Source of the DNA: Epiperipatus broadwayi
Taxonomy: Eukaryota; Onychophora; Udeonychophora; Euonychophora; Peripatidae
Assembly (NCBI GenBank): GCA_028023455.1
Contig: JAQFVV010012534.1
Location: forward strand, 3,084,558 to 3,148,557
Reading direction: 5' to 3'
DNA: 64,000 nucleotides
Part shown: positions 36,086 to 48,275 of the stretch, one piece after another
Numbering within the stretch: position 1 is the stretch's first letter
How the letters are laid out: the number at the start of each line of letters is the position of its first letter
The notes under the pieces: model-generated
Told to the model about the DNA's origin: nothing
Database searches by the model: none
Seen by the model: only the letters and a program-made list of their open reading frames with translations
Translations under genes and position numbers: made by a program

Positions 36086-36881
36086 GTCAACCGAGACACT
36101 GACATGATTAATCCAATTTTTGGATTTTTTGACCCGCGAAATTTAAAAATCGGAGAGCTTTGGGGAATTTTGTCATTTGTCTGTCTTTTGCTACTAGTCC
36201 ACTGCAATGGATGCTATTTGTAAGTAATTTTTATTTTTGTTTTTAATAAATAATGCCATTTTGATGTATATTATTTTGTAAATTATTCTGCAATTATAAA
36301 AATTACAAATAATTAATTTTATTTTTAATTTCTGAATTATATCATACAGAAATTTTTTTTCGTAAATTCATCGGCAATTATAAAAATTATAGCTATGAGA
36401 GTAATACAATGTCTGATATAGGTGTATGCCAAAAAGACATCGGAGGCCACCCCCTGCCAATTCCAGCGCTATGCACTGTATTTTATAACTGAGCATAATA
36501 TAGGGTGGTTTTATAAATTATAATAGTTTTTTTTTAGACTAGAACCTGTTTTATATATTTTTAACATGAATAATTGAGTTAAATCACATCGCAAAATTTG
36601 TAAAGATAATATAATTTTTTCATACAAGTACATTTTTAAAAAATTTTTTTTTGTTAGACCGTTTTAATTAATTGTCCAGTTCGCCATTAATAATGCCAGA
36701 TTCACATTAAATCGGGAAAAGTGTTTTTTATTTGTATATTTATTTTAAATTAAAAAAAATATGTACATATTTCTGCAATTATAGAATTATTATAATAATT
36801 ATACAATTATTATTATATTAATTTCTTTTAATTTCTAAATTATTTTGACGCATGCATGTACATTTTTTTAATTTTTTTTTA

Positions 36882-37079
36882 GTATTTGCCAACCGATGAC
36901 GTATTGCTCTGAAGCCATATCAGTCTGATGTTGCCATCTTTAATGTGCCGGGTCCACGTGATCTGTGGACAAATTTTAGCTATTGCATTTGTCTGTAAAT
37001 CACTTGGAGACATTATCTTAAAGATCGCAAGGTCAGACTGATATGGCTTCAGGGCAATATGCCATCAGTTGGCAAATAC
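36882..37079. mobile_element. Foldback MITE, 198 bp, about 60-bp TIRs
   Basis: It starts GTATTTGCCAACCGATGACG and continues TATTGCTCTGAAGCCATATC, then AGTCTGATGTTGCCATCTTT. The right end is the inverse with few mismatches. The terminal 12 bp GTATTTGCCAAC are identical at both ends. The central spacer holds CCACGTGATCTGTGG. No convincing TSD is seen (flanks TTTTTTTA and GAAAGAAA). No coding capacity. Confidence 0.88.
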
Positions 37080-37081
37080 GA

Positions 37082-39058
37082 AAGAAATCTATAATTCTTA
37101 TTCTCCCATTCTAAAGATTTGCACATAAAAGTAAATGAAAGAACTTTAATAAACTCTAATAGTTACTGCCAATGTAATCTTTAATATTGTATCCATAAAT
37201 TCTTATTATATAGTATTAGAAATAGGTGTGTGTAGATGTAAGTTTTTATTCTATTATGTTATAATTATGTGTGTGTAAAATAAATATTAATTTGCTTAAT
37301 TGTCCAATCCATTCTCTCTCATAACTGTGTCACTAGCAAATTAATTTATAAATAGCTATACATACTGGAAAAGTGTGCCAAAGATTTTCCTTCCACAATT
37401 GAAAAAAGAGGCTAGCTTGGGAATATATCAAGCATTATATTGTGAATCTGTCATACAGGCATGCTGGCACCTGAGGTTAATCCTCAAAACAAATAAAGTG
37501 CTTTGGGAGGCAGGGGTTTGAATCTAGCAGTTGAGAAGTGCTATAGCCTGGAAATGTGATCATTAGTTATATTTTCATAGCCTTGGTCTGGTTATAGGTA
37601 CCGTTGAGTTGATGTTTCATCTACCTGTGGTATTATACATCTCTGCTTGAAGGACCAATCTGTTGCAATAGTGAAAGAGCAGACAGTTAAAATCGAGATT
37701 TTAAAATATATAATGAGTGATTTTCTTCGACTGGTTTAATATATATATATCCTTTTTTAATAATATAATTCAAATATCCAACATTTTGTTTTTCTAACTT
37801 TTTGACTAGGTGAATTACATTGTTATAAATAAGAACTTTATTTATATTTTCATATTAAAAAAAAAATATTTAAAATTTCTATCACTTAAAAGCATACACT
37901 TATAAATTATTAGGTAAAAATTAATTATATAATATATAGAAAAAATATTTTATTGTAAAAATAAAACGTTACGACATAGAAAGGTATTTAATAAAAGATA
38001 TTCAAAAAATGGACAGCAGTTTTTTACTCAGAACATTAAAATGATTTGCATAGTTTATCTTTACCGAAAAAATGATTTTTTATTGATAATATATATATAT
38101 ATTAATTCCTATAGAGATACTGTACCAATGTAAAAATAAACTTTTAATAGACAAAAAATACTGTAAGTATATATTCAATAGACATTAAAATTAATATTAT
38201 TTAATATTTACAATTAATTAAATGAAGAAAAAGAACTAATTGGTAAATATTTATTTATAATTTTGTACCAATAAGAAAATAAGTTTAATGTGCAGAATAT
38301 AATGTAAATTCATATCCAAATAATTTTAAAATTTATAGTTATTATTTAATATTTACATGTGTTCAAGTTTCTAGATGCAGATATATTATTAAAATACAGA
38401 AGTTTATAAAAATAAAGTAAAAAGTCTTCTATTGAACAATTATTGCATAATCTCTTAATCTGAAAAATCATTAATCTGGAAAGTAATGATACTTCATGTG
38501 TACATAGTATCAAAAATATAATGTGCATTTAAACAATAATCTGGATTATTTTATAATATAGTGGTTAAATAATTACTAAAGTTAACATAATTTGGCCTTT
38601 GATCACAGACTAAATGATACTTTGTAATCCTTTTAGATCACGTACTTATGATTTCTCTTTCAGATGGGGATCCAACAGTTAATTCAGGTAGACAACCAAT
38701 AGTAATCAGTAATTGGGTATCCAACATTCTTAGTTAATAGACAAAGCCTAATATTATTTATTTATTTTTATAATCTTATATTTACTATTCAATTAATTTA
38801 TGTGCAATCTATAGTTGTGGAATTGTATATTAAATAAATGAATTGGATTAAATTTATAATTCTGATAATATATAATATCTGTGAATATTTTCCACTTGAG
38901 AAAATGCAATTATACTGATAGATTAAACTCTTGATGATTGAACATATTATGGTATTTGTGAGTTTTCAGGAATACAAAACAGCAGCCCATATTTCATTAC
39001 CAATCTTCCGATGTTTACAAAATTAATGTTAAATTTTAAAAAAGGAATAAATTCTGAT
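37082..39058. other. AT-rich stretch; possible SINE relic
   Basis: At about 37444-37560 GGCAGGGGTTTGAATCTAGC resembles a B box preceded by tRNA-like text, but the ends are not definable. The rest is AT-rich with no coding frame. Confidence 0.3.
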
Positions 39059-39061
39059 AAA

Positions 39062-40450
39062 TTTAACTGACAATCTTTATTTCAATTTTTTTATTTAGTT
39101 ACTTCCCAAAAATGGATTAGTTATATTTTCAAAAAATGAGTGGAGAGTCTACAATAGCCCGAAAAATATGTTAGCTATATGTACAAAAAATGAGTGGAGG
39201 GCCTATAACCTCCCAAGTTAAGTTTACAATAAATGAACCAACTATATGTACATGCAAATATAATAGTTATAATTTATTCATGTTGGCAGCATGCAATCAC
39301 TAATGGCTTCCAAAATTAAAACAAAGGCAAAACTCCCCATACAGTAGTGCGTGCCAAACAGAGTAATCAATGGATGCCAGAAGGCATCATGTGATGTTTG
39401 ATGGCTTCCAAAATTGCTACAAATGAATCTAGTTGCAGTTGATACCATATAAATTCTGCTAAAAAGGAATACAGGTGTTGTTGTGCAGTTCCCCAGTGAT
39501 TTTAATTTTCATATCATGACCATTAATGCCCACTTTTCTGGAGGGTAGGATTTCATACCTTTGGAAATGCTGCATTTCTGTGTCAAGAAGGTCTCAAATT
39601 TTAATCTTATCACAATTTACAAAAAAAAAAAAAAACTGTGGTAAAAAAAAAACATACGGAACAGAAGTTGCAACAATATTAAGGGTGTCTCATTGCTTCT
39701 ATATTGTAATATAAGTAAAAAAAAATCAAAATAAATATTCTTCATGAAATTTATTACTTTTTTTAAAATTTTACATTATTATTACTATTTTTTTTTTTTA
39801 ATTTAACAAGTAATATCTTTGGGAGATTGTACACCCTTAAAACATTTGTATTGATTTTAGAAGCCATTATGAATTACAAGCCAACAACATGAATAAACTG
39901 TAATTATTGTATTTACATTACTATTTTTTTTTGGATCATTTTTTGTAAATGAAACTAAGACAACTTCAGAAGATTGTAGATATGAATAAACTGTAAATAT
40001 TGTAGTTGTATTATTTCTTTAGACATATTCAAGAGATTATAAGCCCTCCAATCACGTTTTTGTAAACATAACTAATTCATCTTAGGAAATAAAAAAAAAT
40101 TGAAATAAAGATTGTCAATTAAATTTATTGGAATTTATTACTTTATTTTTTAATTTAACAACTCACCAAAAAAAAAAAAAAAAAACAGCTGTGAGAGATT
40201 GTAGGCCCTCCACTCATTTTATAAACATTTTTGGGGGAAGTAAAAATAAAATTGAAATAAATAATTGTTAATGAAATTTGTTGAAATTTTTTATTTTTTT
40301 TTAATTTAAATGTAACATTAAATTAATAAATGTTTTTGGAGGAAGTAAAAAAAAATTGAAATAAAGATTATTAAAGAAATTTATCATAATTTATTCATTT
40401 TTTTAAAATTTAACATTGGTTTTGTAAACATTGGGAGATTGTTAATAAAA
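39062..40450. repeat. Cluster of short repeats in both orientations
   Basis: A unit of roughly 110-190 bp recurs. Its parts are GGGAGATTGTA.GCCCTCCA, CTCATTTT.TAAACATTTTT, GGAGGAAGTAAAAAAAAATT and GAAATAAAGATTGTTAA, followed by TTTAATTTAACA. Plus-oriented copies lie at about 39720-39840, 40080-40220, 40200-40310 and 40330-40440. A minus-oriented copy covers about 39062-39160, with a related GAGTGGAGGGCCTATAACCT segment after it. The inverted arrangement flanks the ultrashort insertion at 39.3 kb. This may be one decayed foldback element with repetitive ends. Confidence 0.6.
39303..39415. mobile_element. Ultrashort retroposon-like insertion with 15-bp TSD
   Basis: An 83-bp insert (39318-39400) lies between perfect 15-bp repeats ATGGCTTCCAAAATT (39303-39317 and 39401-39415). 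It is homologous to the 75-bp insert at 1377-1451. It contains a perfect small hairpin GATGCC-AGAA-GGCATC that the other copy lacks. No A/B boxes or A tail are seen. Confidence 0.7.
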
Positions 40451-40708
40451 TATGGACTGCCATCTTAGTAAGACCTCAAAGCTGTATATTTATAAATAAT
40501 GCGGGCTGCCATCTTGATATTCCTAAAAATTCACAAGTACCCATATTATTTAACAATTTCTAACATTATTAATTCACATATGTGTAGATAGGTATAGAAT
40601 TATTAGTTACACAGATCACAAGAAAAATGCTGTTTGTTTTACCGAAATTAGGTTCTAATCCCATATAAAATAACTATATCAAAATTACAGTGGAATATTA
40701 CCTTAAGA

Positions 40709-41201
40709 CAGGGGTGGACAATTGTTTTGGCTCGGGGGCCACAGAGGTTGGCGGAGGGCCGCATCAGCGTCCACTTTGTGGAAGCGAAAGTTAGTGGAGG
40801 GCCGCACCTTTTTTTCATGACACAATAAACACACTGCTTTATTCCCTGTATTACCAAAGAAATATTTGTTTGTCCATTCTTCATTAAACACATGACATTC
40901 ATCACTGATTTTACATTTTTTCAGAGCGTTCATGGTTTCACTAAAGTTGGAAATGTATATATTTGCTAATGCAAATTCAAAATTGAAAGTAATCATATCA
41001 ACTGGAAAAGCACTGTACATCATATCTACTCTGCACATGGGTATTGACGTGGCCATTATAGTGGAAAATATGAGATGAATCTTCAGTCACACACAAAAAG
41101 GAAATCTTAGTTCAAGGCAGATTTTTCTGATTGTCTTGGAGGGCCACATAAAATTTCTTAGTGGGCTGCATGTGGCCCCCGGGCTGCTATTTGACATACT
41201 G
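40709..41201. mobile_element. Deleted hAT element carrying a BED-finger relic
   Basis: The left end CAGGGGTGGACAATTGTTTT and GGCTCGGGGGCCAC pairs with the right end, whose reverse complement is CAGTATGTCAAATAGCAGCC followed by CGGGGGCCAC. GGGCCGCA/GGGCCACA-rich subterminal text is typical of this hAT group. The 8-bp flanks (CCTTAAGA and AAACATAT) do not match, so the boundaries are approximate. The interior encodes an N-terminal transposase scrap on the minus strand. Confidence 0.65.
40800..40960 (-). pseudogene. GTF2IRD2/ZBED-like hAT transposase N-terminal scrap
   Basis: The minus-strand frame contains KKCKISDECHVFNEEWTNKY, then FFGNTGNKAVCLLCHEKKV. FNEEWT..YFF followed by C..C is the start of the BED-like finger in GTF2IRD2-type hAT proteins. 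It then runs into subterminal non-coding sequence, so all of the catalytic part is deleted. It is related in type to the larger pseudogene at 60.1-61.7 kb. Confidence 0.7.
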
Positions 41202-43052
41202 AAACATATAATGAAAGACTGGAGTGGTTGCTATATTTACCTCTAGGCAAAGAATCTCTAAGTTAAGCATACCACGATGATTGTTACTCTGTTTTTGTAT
41301 TTTTAAAAATGGCCTATGGCATAAGCAAGTCCAAGTAAAAAACAAAGCTTTAATTATTAATTATAGCGTTTATAGGGACAATTGTCTCTGTTCTTTAAAA
41401 TCAAAACTGACCAATCAGTTAAAGCAGAGGATGGGATTCTGAGGAATGGGCAAAATTGCAAATTATCATCTTATTCTGTCTTAATCAAAAAATGCTAATT
41501 AATTCTAATTTTAAGTAATCTTTTTCCAATAACAAGGTATTTCTATTTTTTAAAACTTGGCACAGAATATAAACTAATATAGTTAAAAAAAATATCAATT
41601 ATTTATTTAATACAGACGATTTATAGTTTATTATCTGAACATCACTTTCGTTCAATTCTAATATAAAATGTATTTAATAGTATTAGACTCCATTAAAATA
41701 TACACATCCACACACACAAATCAACAACAACAAAAAATTATGTTCATGAATCCAGCATTAATTTTAATCAATAATCAATATAACTTTCGTGAAATGATTA
41801 AGTTCAGACATTAAAAATATTTTTTGTGACTGATTATAATTCTATATATATATTTTTAGTGACATATTTAATATATATTTTAGTTACAAAGTAATTTTGT
41901 TGCATACGAGATATCTGATAAGTTAAAACTTCAAATGCTACAAAACTGAAACATTTTAATAATATTGTTGGAAAAATAAAAAAAGTCAGCTATTATTTCA
42001 AATAGTTTTTCAAACAAAGTAGAAAAAGAAAACTAAAGGAAAAAGAAGTTTTAGATAAGAAAGTAATTTTACTGACATTGATTGTATTGTTTTCTGCTTT
42101 ATAGAAATAAAAAAAATCAACTGGAACACAGAAATAACTCTCGAGAACATAAAGTAACTTAGAAAAACATAATGATATCAATGATTGTGAGAAAAAAATC
42201 ACTCTGAACAAATAAATTAAATCATGTGACATCAAATGTATCATAGTTTTGACAATGCTATTAAAAACTAGAGGAAAAAGTTCTCAAAATTATTCATATC
42301 TCAATTAGCATGTCCATATTTCCACGAAACCTAAACGGGATACACGACGATAAATTTTTTTTTTTTTAAAATAAAAAAAAAAACGCGAACCATATCACAT
42401 TAATAACAAATATACTCACTTCATAATATAAACAAAAGCAAAATATAATTGTTTGTATACATATATTATCTATCAAAACAAAATCACAAACTGAAACATT
42501 TATTACTAACGTACGAAAATAATGGGAAGCCTTTTCCATTTTGGGAAAATTGCTGATTAACCAGCCAGAAATTAATTATAAAACATTAAATGAATAAATG
42601 TTAATTAAATATAAAGTTAAAATTAAAAATTAAATAATACAAATAAAAGGCAAAATAAAAATGTGTGGTTAAGAAAACTGGGACAATTAACTGTCTTGAA
42701 AGAATATGTCTGGACAAGAGAGATAAAATCGTGACAAATTAAAAAAAAACTGGCATGTATGGACACCCTGATCTCAAGTAGAACATTAAATGGTATCAGA
42801 AAATTAAACAATAAAATGAAAATTTCCTAAATGAGATGACAAAATAGTTGAAGATGGTACAAACACTGACAAAAAAAAGATAATAAAATTTTATAAAAGT
42901 TTTTTAAAAATGTAGAAAATGTACAAGTAAAATGAAATTAAAATATTCACCACATCACAACCCACTGATTAACTTAGCCATGACTTTAAAAAAAAGATAT
43001 AAATGAAAAATTAATACAAGCAAAAATTAGTTTACTAACTCATATCACATTT
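41202..43052. other. AT-rich stretch; one candidate transposon terminus
   Basis: At about 42660-42775, read on the minus strand, TCAGGGTGTCCATACATGCC is followed by a TTTTGTCC/GTCCCAG-containing subterminal region. It looks like a DNA-transposon end, but no partner was found. No coding frames. Confidence 0.3.
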
Positions 43053-43060
43053 TGGTGTAA

Positions 43061-43968
43061 TAGGTCTCGTTTTACGCGATAGATAGGTTCCTCAGAAAAC
43101 ATGCACAAACGAAATGGCACAAAAATAGACATAACTTACATTGAAAAAGGGGGGATGCGGTCTGTGATTTTTCAAAATTCGCGTAAAAGCAAAGTACCAA
43201 CTAAAATTACTTTAAAATTCGCGCAAAAAAAAAAAATAAAGAAATAAAATATGACTAATAAAAAATTTCAAATTTGAAAAAAATTGATACAAGACAAACT
43301 TTTTTTAACTATAATATTTAATTTTATTCAAAACAATATATTTTTATGCATAATTTACAGTAATTTACATTTTTTTATACACGTTTTAGTTATTATCGCT
43401 ATTTGCCAAAAAAACACGTTCATTTGCAAACTGAGGAAATACAACTAGCGCCAACTTCATACTCATGTTGTGTCAACAGTTTTCTGGTGATAATGTAATT
43501 AGTAATTAATCTAACAACTAAAAATTAAATTCTTATTTTTGTCTTTAATTTTCAATTTTAATTGTGCCCACTGCTATTACTCAGCTTTTAAAAATAAACT
43601 TGCAAACACTAAATGATTAATAATTGATTACGTTCTTTTTTAAAAAGCAAAAACAATATGATTTAAAATGCAAAATTAACACGCCCAATATTTGAAAAAA
43701 TTTACATTATAATCTTGTAAAATTTAATGTGTGGAAATCATGATTTTAATTTCATTATTGCATAAAATCTTACTATTATAAAGCACTGAAAATATTGAAA
43801 TTACTAAGATGAAAGTCGAATTCCAATAATGTGCTATTACTTTCAATATAATGTAAGTGCTCGAAATTTATTATTTAAAGTAATAGCGCATTGAGTTTGA
43901 TTTCTGGTGAAACACCAATCTCATAACTTCAAAATCATGTTAAATAAGTCCACGTAAAAAGAGACCCA
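43061..43968. mobile_element. Candidate TIR element (about 0.9 kb)
   Basis: The left end is TAGGTCTCGTTTTACGCGAT. The right end, reverse-complemented, is TGGGTCTCTTTTTACGTGGA. GGTGTAA (43054-43060) and GGTGTAC (43969-43975) flank it as a probable 6-7-bp target duplication. GCGTAAAA/CGCGCAAAA motifs recur in the left subterminal region. No transposase is encoded. Superfamily unassigned. Confidence 0.6.
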
Positions 43969-43979
43969 GGTGTACTATA

Positions 43980-45545
43980 GATCAAGCCATTTACTCTAAT
44001 AACCAAATATAAGCTTTCAATTTAATTTCTGTATATTGCATCATTTGTATTTCATTATCAACAATTTTCATTATATGAAGAATGAAAAAAAAAAAGATAA
44101 TAATTATTCTTACTATTATCTTAATATGTAAGTATTTAATTTTTAAAATATAATTGATAAAATATGCATTTTCCTTTTTTCTTTTACATATTGATTCATT
44201 TTTTATTAGATACAGTAAAAATGTATATTTAAAAACATTACTGATGTTTTATAAATTTGCTTTTATTACATAATGTATGTATTATATTCAGATTAATCTG
44301 ATACCATTAAATATACTAAAATAATCCCTACAAGATAGTTATGTAAAACAAGTCATAGGTCTACTCAAAATTTCTTAATTACCTAAAAAAATTCCCAATC
44401 TATTCAAACTCCATGTTATGAGTTTTAATAGCAAATATTTTAAGTACTGCATCAGAAAGTCCTTTCTATTTATGAAAAATATCTAAAAAGATTTTGGAAA
44501 TTATATGCAAGATTCATGATAAAGTTTTTCTGTATTAAATCACTAAACTAGTAACCTAATAAAATTTTACAACCTTACAAGACAGATAGATACAAAACCT
44601 ATGCTAGAATCAATCAAAAATATGAAAAATTCAATCTAAAATTCCAGTTAATGTTTGCTGGTTAATTTCATCCTCTTTTGCCATTTTTTTTTTTTGAGAA
44701 CTTATAAATCATTATATATAATTTTTTAGATTTTTTTTAAAAAGTTCATTAAAAATATATGTAAGCTTTATAATTGTAATATATATTTTAAATTGTCCTT
44801 CCTATTATACCAATTATTATGATTTAATCTACAAGTTTCAAATTTTTTTAAACTTATGCACTGGATGACATAGTCCTTACATAATATATTAGTGATTTAT
44901 TACTAATCATTTATGAGGCTCGAGATAATCATATTGTTTTTAGCCCAGATATAAATGTTAAGGGTAAATGAGGATTAATATATTTATTCTTATTAAATTT
45001 AACCACATAGTTTCATTAATCCATCTTCATTCTACACTTTTCTCATGTGCTATTTGTTATATTAAATTATCAAATAACTCTGATAATGTTCAAACAATGT
45101 TCAAAATATAATCAAAATTGTAGTGATTTTTTTGATCTTAATGTTTTACTTTTGTTAATAATTTTAAATACTTTTTATAACTAATTAAGAATTTTTCAAA
45201 TAAAGTAGTCAATTTTTAATAGCAATGCATTAATTAAATTTTCCTTCTTCACAAGAATAAAGTAAATGATAAATTCAGTAACAGAAATGCTTTCAAAACA
45301 AATTTTACTTGCAAATCAATCGAATAGTAAGTAGATAATTAGCTGTTGCTCAGGAAACCGTATGAATTCAAATCACAAAAAGAAACAGTTTTTAAAATTA
45401 CCACTTTACAAGGGCATTATGAAGATAATGAATAATCAGCATAATAAAAGAGAATAATATCAATATGGAAAACATAGAGTCCTTAAACTAATGTAATAAA
45501 TCGAAATTTGACCACAGTGAAGCATGCTATTGGGAAGATATATAT
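43980..45545. other. AT-rich stretch, nothing recognised
   Basis: No coding frame. It ends in a short (TA)n run into which the LTR element appears inserted. Confidence 0.45.
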
Positions 45546-45553
45546 ATATATAT

Positions 45554-47684
45554 TATAACGATCGAAATGAAAGTGAAGATCGAATCTAACCGCAAAAACA
45601 ATATCTGCACTACAAAGGGCGCCATCTAGGCATTTGAGCCTAGAAAAATTTATAAAGTAGGCAGATACGTGCTGTTAAGATTCCACTTTCTTTAAATATT
45701 CCGACCGTTAGCCCAAGTCACTAGCTCAGCGGAGACGCAGAGATAAAAATCTATACATTTTATATCTTAACTATAAAAGAATAAAAGCCACTGCCAGAAA
45801 TTAACACATAAAAATATTTATTTACGCACATATAAAATAATATTTAAATTTTGAGGAATAAATTTAACGTTTATAATTTTATATCGATCTTTAATTCTAA
45901 ATTTAAGTAGATTGCAAATAATGAGTTTACTATTTATTTAGAGGGTCGAGTATGAATGGACTACATAGGTCTGTATTTGAAAAGAAAATATTCTTCCCTG
46001 ATTTAACCTTAGGCAACAAATTTCGCAATCAACTGGCGCCAATCCATCCGATACATTCATGTATTCAATGTAGCATGATACGACAACACAAAATACTATA
46101 TTGTCAGGAATGTACATCTGAACAATAAGTAGAAATAGGGAAGAGATTGACTCTCCACCAACAGGAATGTGACATCTGTCGGCAAGTAGATCAATAAAAA
46201 AAAAACTCCATAGGAATGGACTGCGGTCTTCTGCCGACTTACAAACCCATCCATAGGCAAACAGAGGGTGTGTGGCGTATATCTATAATCCTGCCCGTAG
46301 CGGACCTCATACTACATCGACTAATTACACAAATATATCCAATCCATTGAACCAATTCAACTACGAGATGAATAACCTAAGATTACCCTCCCTTAATATA
46401 ACTTTACAAACTATATAGCCATTCACGCCCGACTTAATTTTAACATTTAAATACGTTCGCACAGATTTGTTTAAAAATGTTGGGTATAGATCGACGGTCA
46501 AAAAACATTTCAAAATAAAAATAAACGATCAAAATACAAAATTATTGATACCGACAATCGCAGAGGGAAACTTATAAGTAACCCAATAGTATTCACCATA
46601 AGATACTTGCGTTGTCACCAATAACTTAAAAGACATCCGAATAAATACATTTTAGATACTCACCGTAAGGTATCATTATTTATCGAATGTCTATATATTT
46701 TGATCAAATATGAAAACCAAAATGTAATTAACCGCAAACGAATCCATGCAAGCGTCTATAAACAACTTAAATTTCATACATTTAACCAATCTTTACAATA
46801 AGAAAAAAAAAAAAATTTGAAATGATGTTTATCAATCGGAAAACATATAAAATTAAACATTATTAATTTGATTTAAAGACTTACAAAAGTCAGATAAGAG
46901 TCCGTTTTAACATTTCAGTTGGCTTGTTTATCAATTTGTAAAACTTGATGAAAGTTCTTGATTGATTTTAACAATTGTTCATTTCAGATAGCCTATGGTA
47001 GAAGAGTCCAGGTTTCTGCTTTTATTAATTTCCGCGACGCCTCCGTTGGAAGGGAATGTTCTGGAGATGGCAATAGCTGGTTCAAGGTATCACAGTCTTT
47101 TCATTTTTTTTTTTTTAATAGAGAGTGTGGTATGTGCGTCATACCACATCTCTCAAACACAAATGCTGGAACTGTCAAGAAAAAAACTGTATTTCCCTTT
47201 TTATATTATCCACAAGGATTCAATGAACAAAACGTCACTAGTCTATCACTTTCGTTAGGGTCCGAGCCAAGGCTTAGTGCTTCCATTGGTCAAGCTAAAA
47301 TTTCTTTCTTCTCTTATCTAACTTTTCATCTGACTTTTTAATTACACAGCTTTTAGATAATTAATAAACAATCATTTCCATTTATAGATTACAGGAATTA
47401 ATTAATACCTGTTTTTATTTTAACTTACGTTATTTTTTTTATTAAAATACTTTTATAAATCTTTTTTTATAAAAAATACATTCAAATACCTTTTTTTATT
47501 TATTAAAAAAAAATATTTTTAAAGTTTAGCATCTGTGCGAATATATATACGTATAACAAACGTTTTTAATTTTAGCGTTTAGTTTTTTTTTTTTACTTTT
47601 ATTTTTAATACACTTATTTTTATATGCGAACTTAAAAGTTTTTTATTTTAAATTAATGTAACGACATATTTATATATCGTTACA
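45554..47684 (-). repeat. LTR (3' LTR in element orientation)
   Basis: 2131 bp. It differs from the other LTR by scattered substitutions (such as ACCGC/ACTGC and TACGAG/TACGAA), homopolymer length changes, and absence of the insert near 49215. Short open frames on either strand have no recognisable product. Confidence 0.88.
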
Positions 47685-48275
47685 TATCAGTAAACTTCCT
47701 CAAAAAAATAAAAACATTTAAAAAAAAAAAGAATTTACTTAGTGTTAGTAATTACGTTACACAAATTTGTTATATATGAAATTTCAAAAGGACAAAACTT
47801 TTTTTTTTTTTTTTAAAAGACAAAACAGTAATTACGAATATAATGATAAAAAAAAAAAAAGTTGACTGATGATTCCTTACTACCAGCTAAATTTCTGCCC
47901 CCTCCCTTCCAAGTTTCATTTCTCCTACCTTTAAGTATTATTTAGGCAAGTTAAACGATTAAATTTTAAACAAGACTTTTTTTAAAAAAAAATTATGATT
48001 TATATTTATTAATTACATTTTATTTATTACTTTTTATTCCTCGAATTTATCTCTACATATGCGCAATTTTTCGACTAGCAGTACCTTTAAGACAAAATTT
48101 CAAAGTGCAACTCCACGTAAATACAACAAATATATTTATACTAATTTCAGAAAAAATATTACGGGCATGATTTATTTTCAAAAGTACTAGTGGTTTATTA
48201 AAGATAGAAAATTTCATCATCAATTCCCCTTCTCAGGGTCAATCTCTGAGGTAAGGCCACACTTGGGACGCCAAT
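47685..48275 (-). other. Internal region of LTR element, no coding capacity
   Basis: 591 bp with poly-T/A runs and no gag or pol motif. The only recognised element is the putative primer-binding site at its right edge, read on the minus strand. Confidence 0.75.
48255..48273 (-). promoter_or_regulatory. Putative primer-binding site
   Basis: Minus strand TGGCGTCCCAAGTGTGGCC starts two to three bases after the LTR end. TGG pairs with the universal CCA of a tRNA 3' end. The primer tRNA is not identified. Confidence 0.65.

Noticed and set aside
46958-47341. 127-codon frame, with a similar 114-codon frame at 49730-50074
   Set aside because: They lie in the two LTRs on the strand opposite to the element's inferred orientation, differ in frame because of a homopolymer indel, and match no known product.
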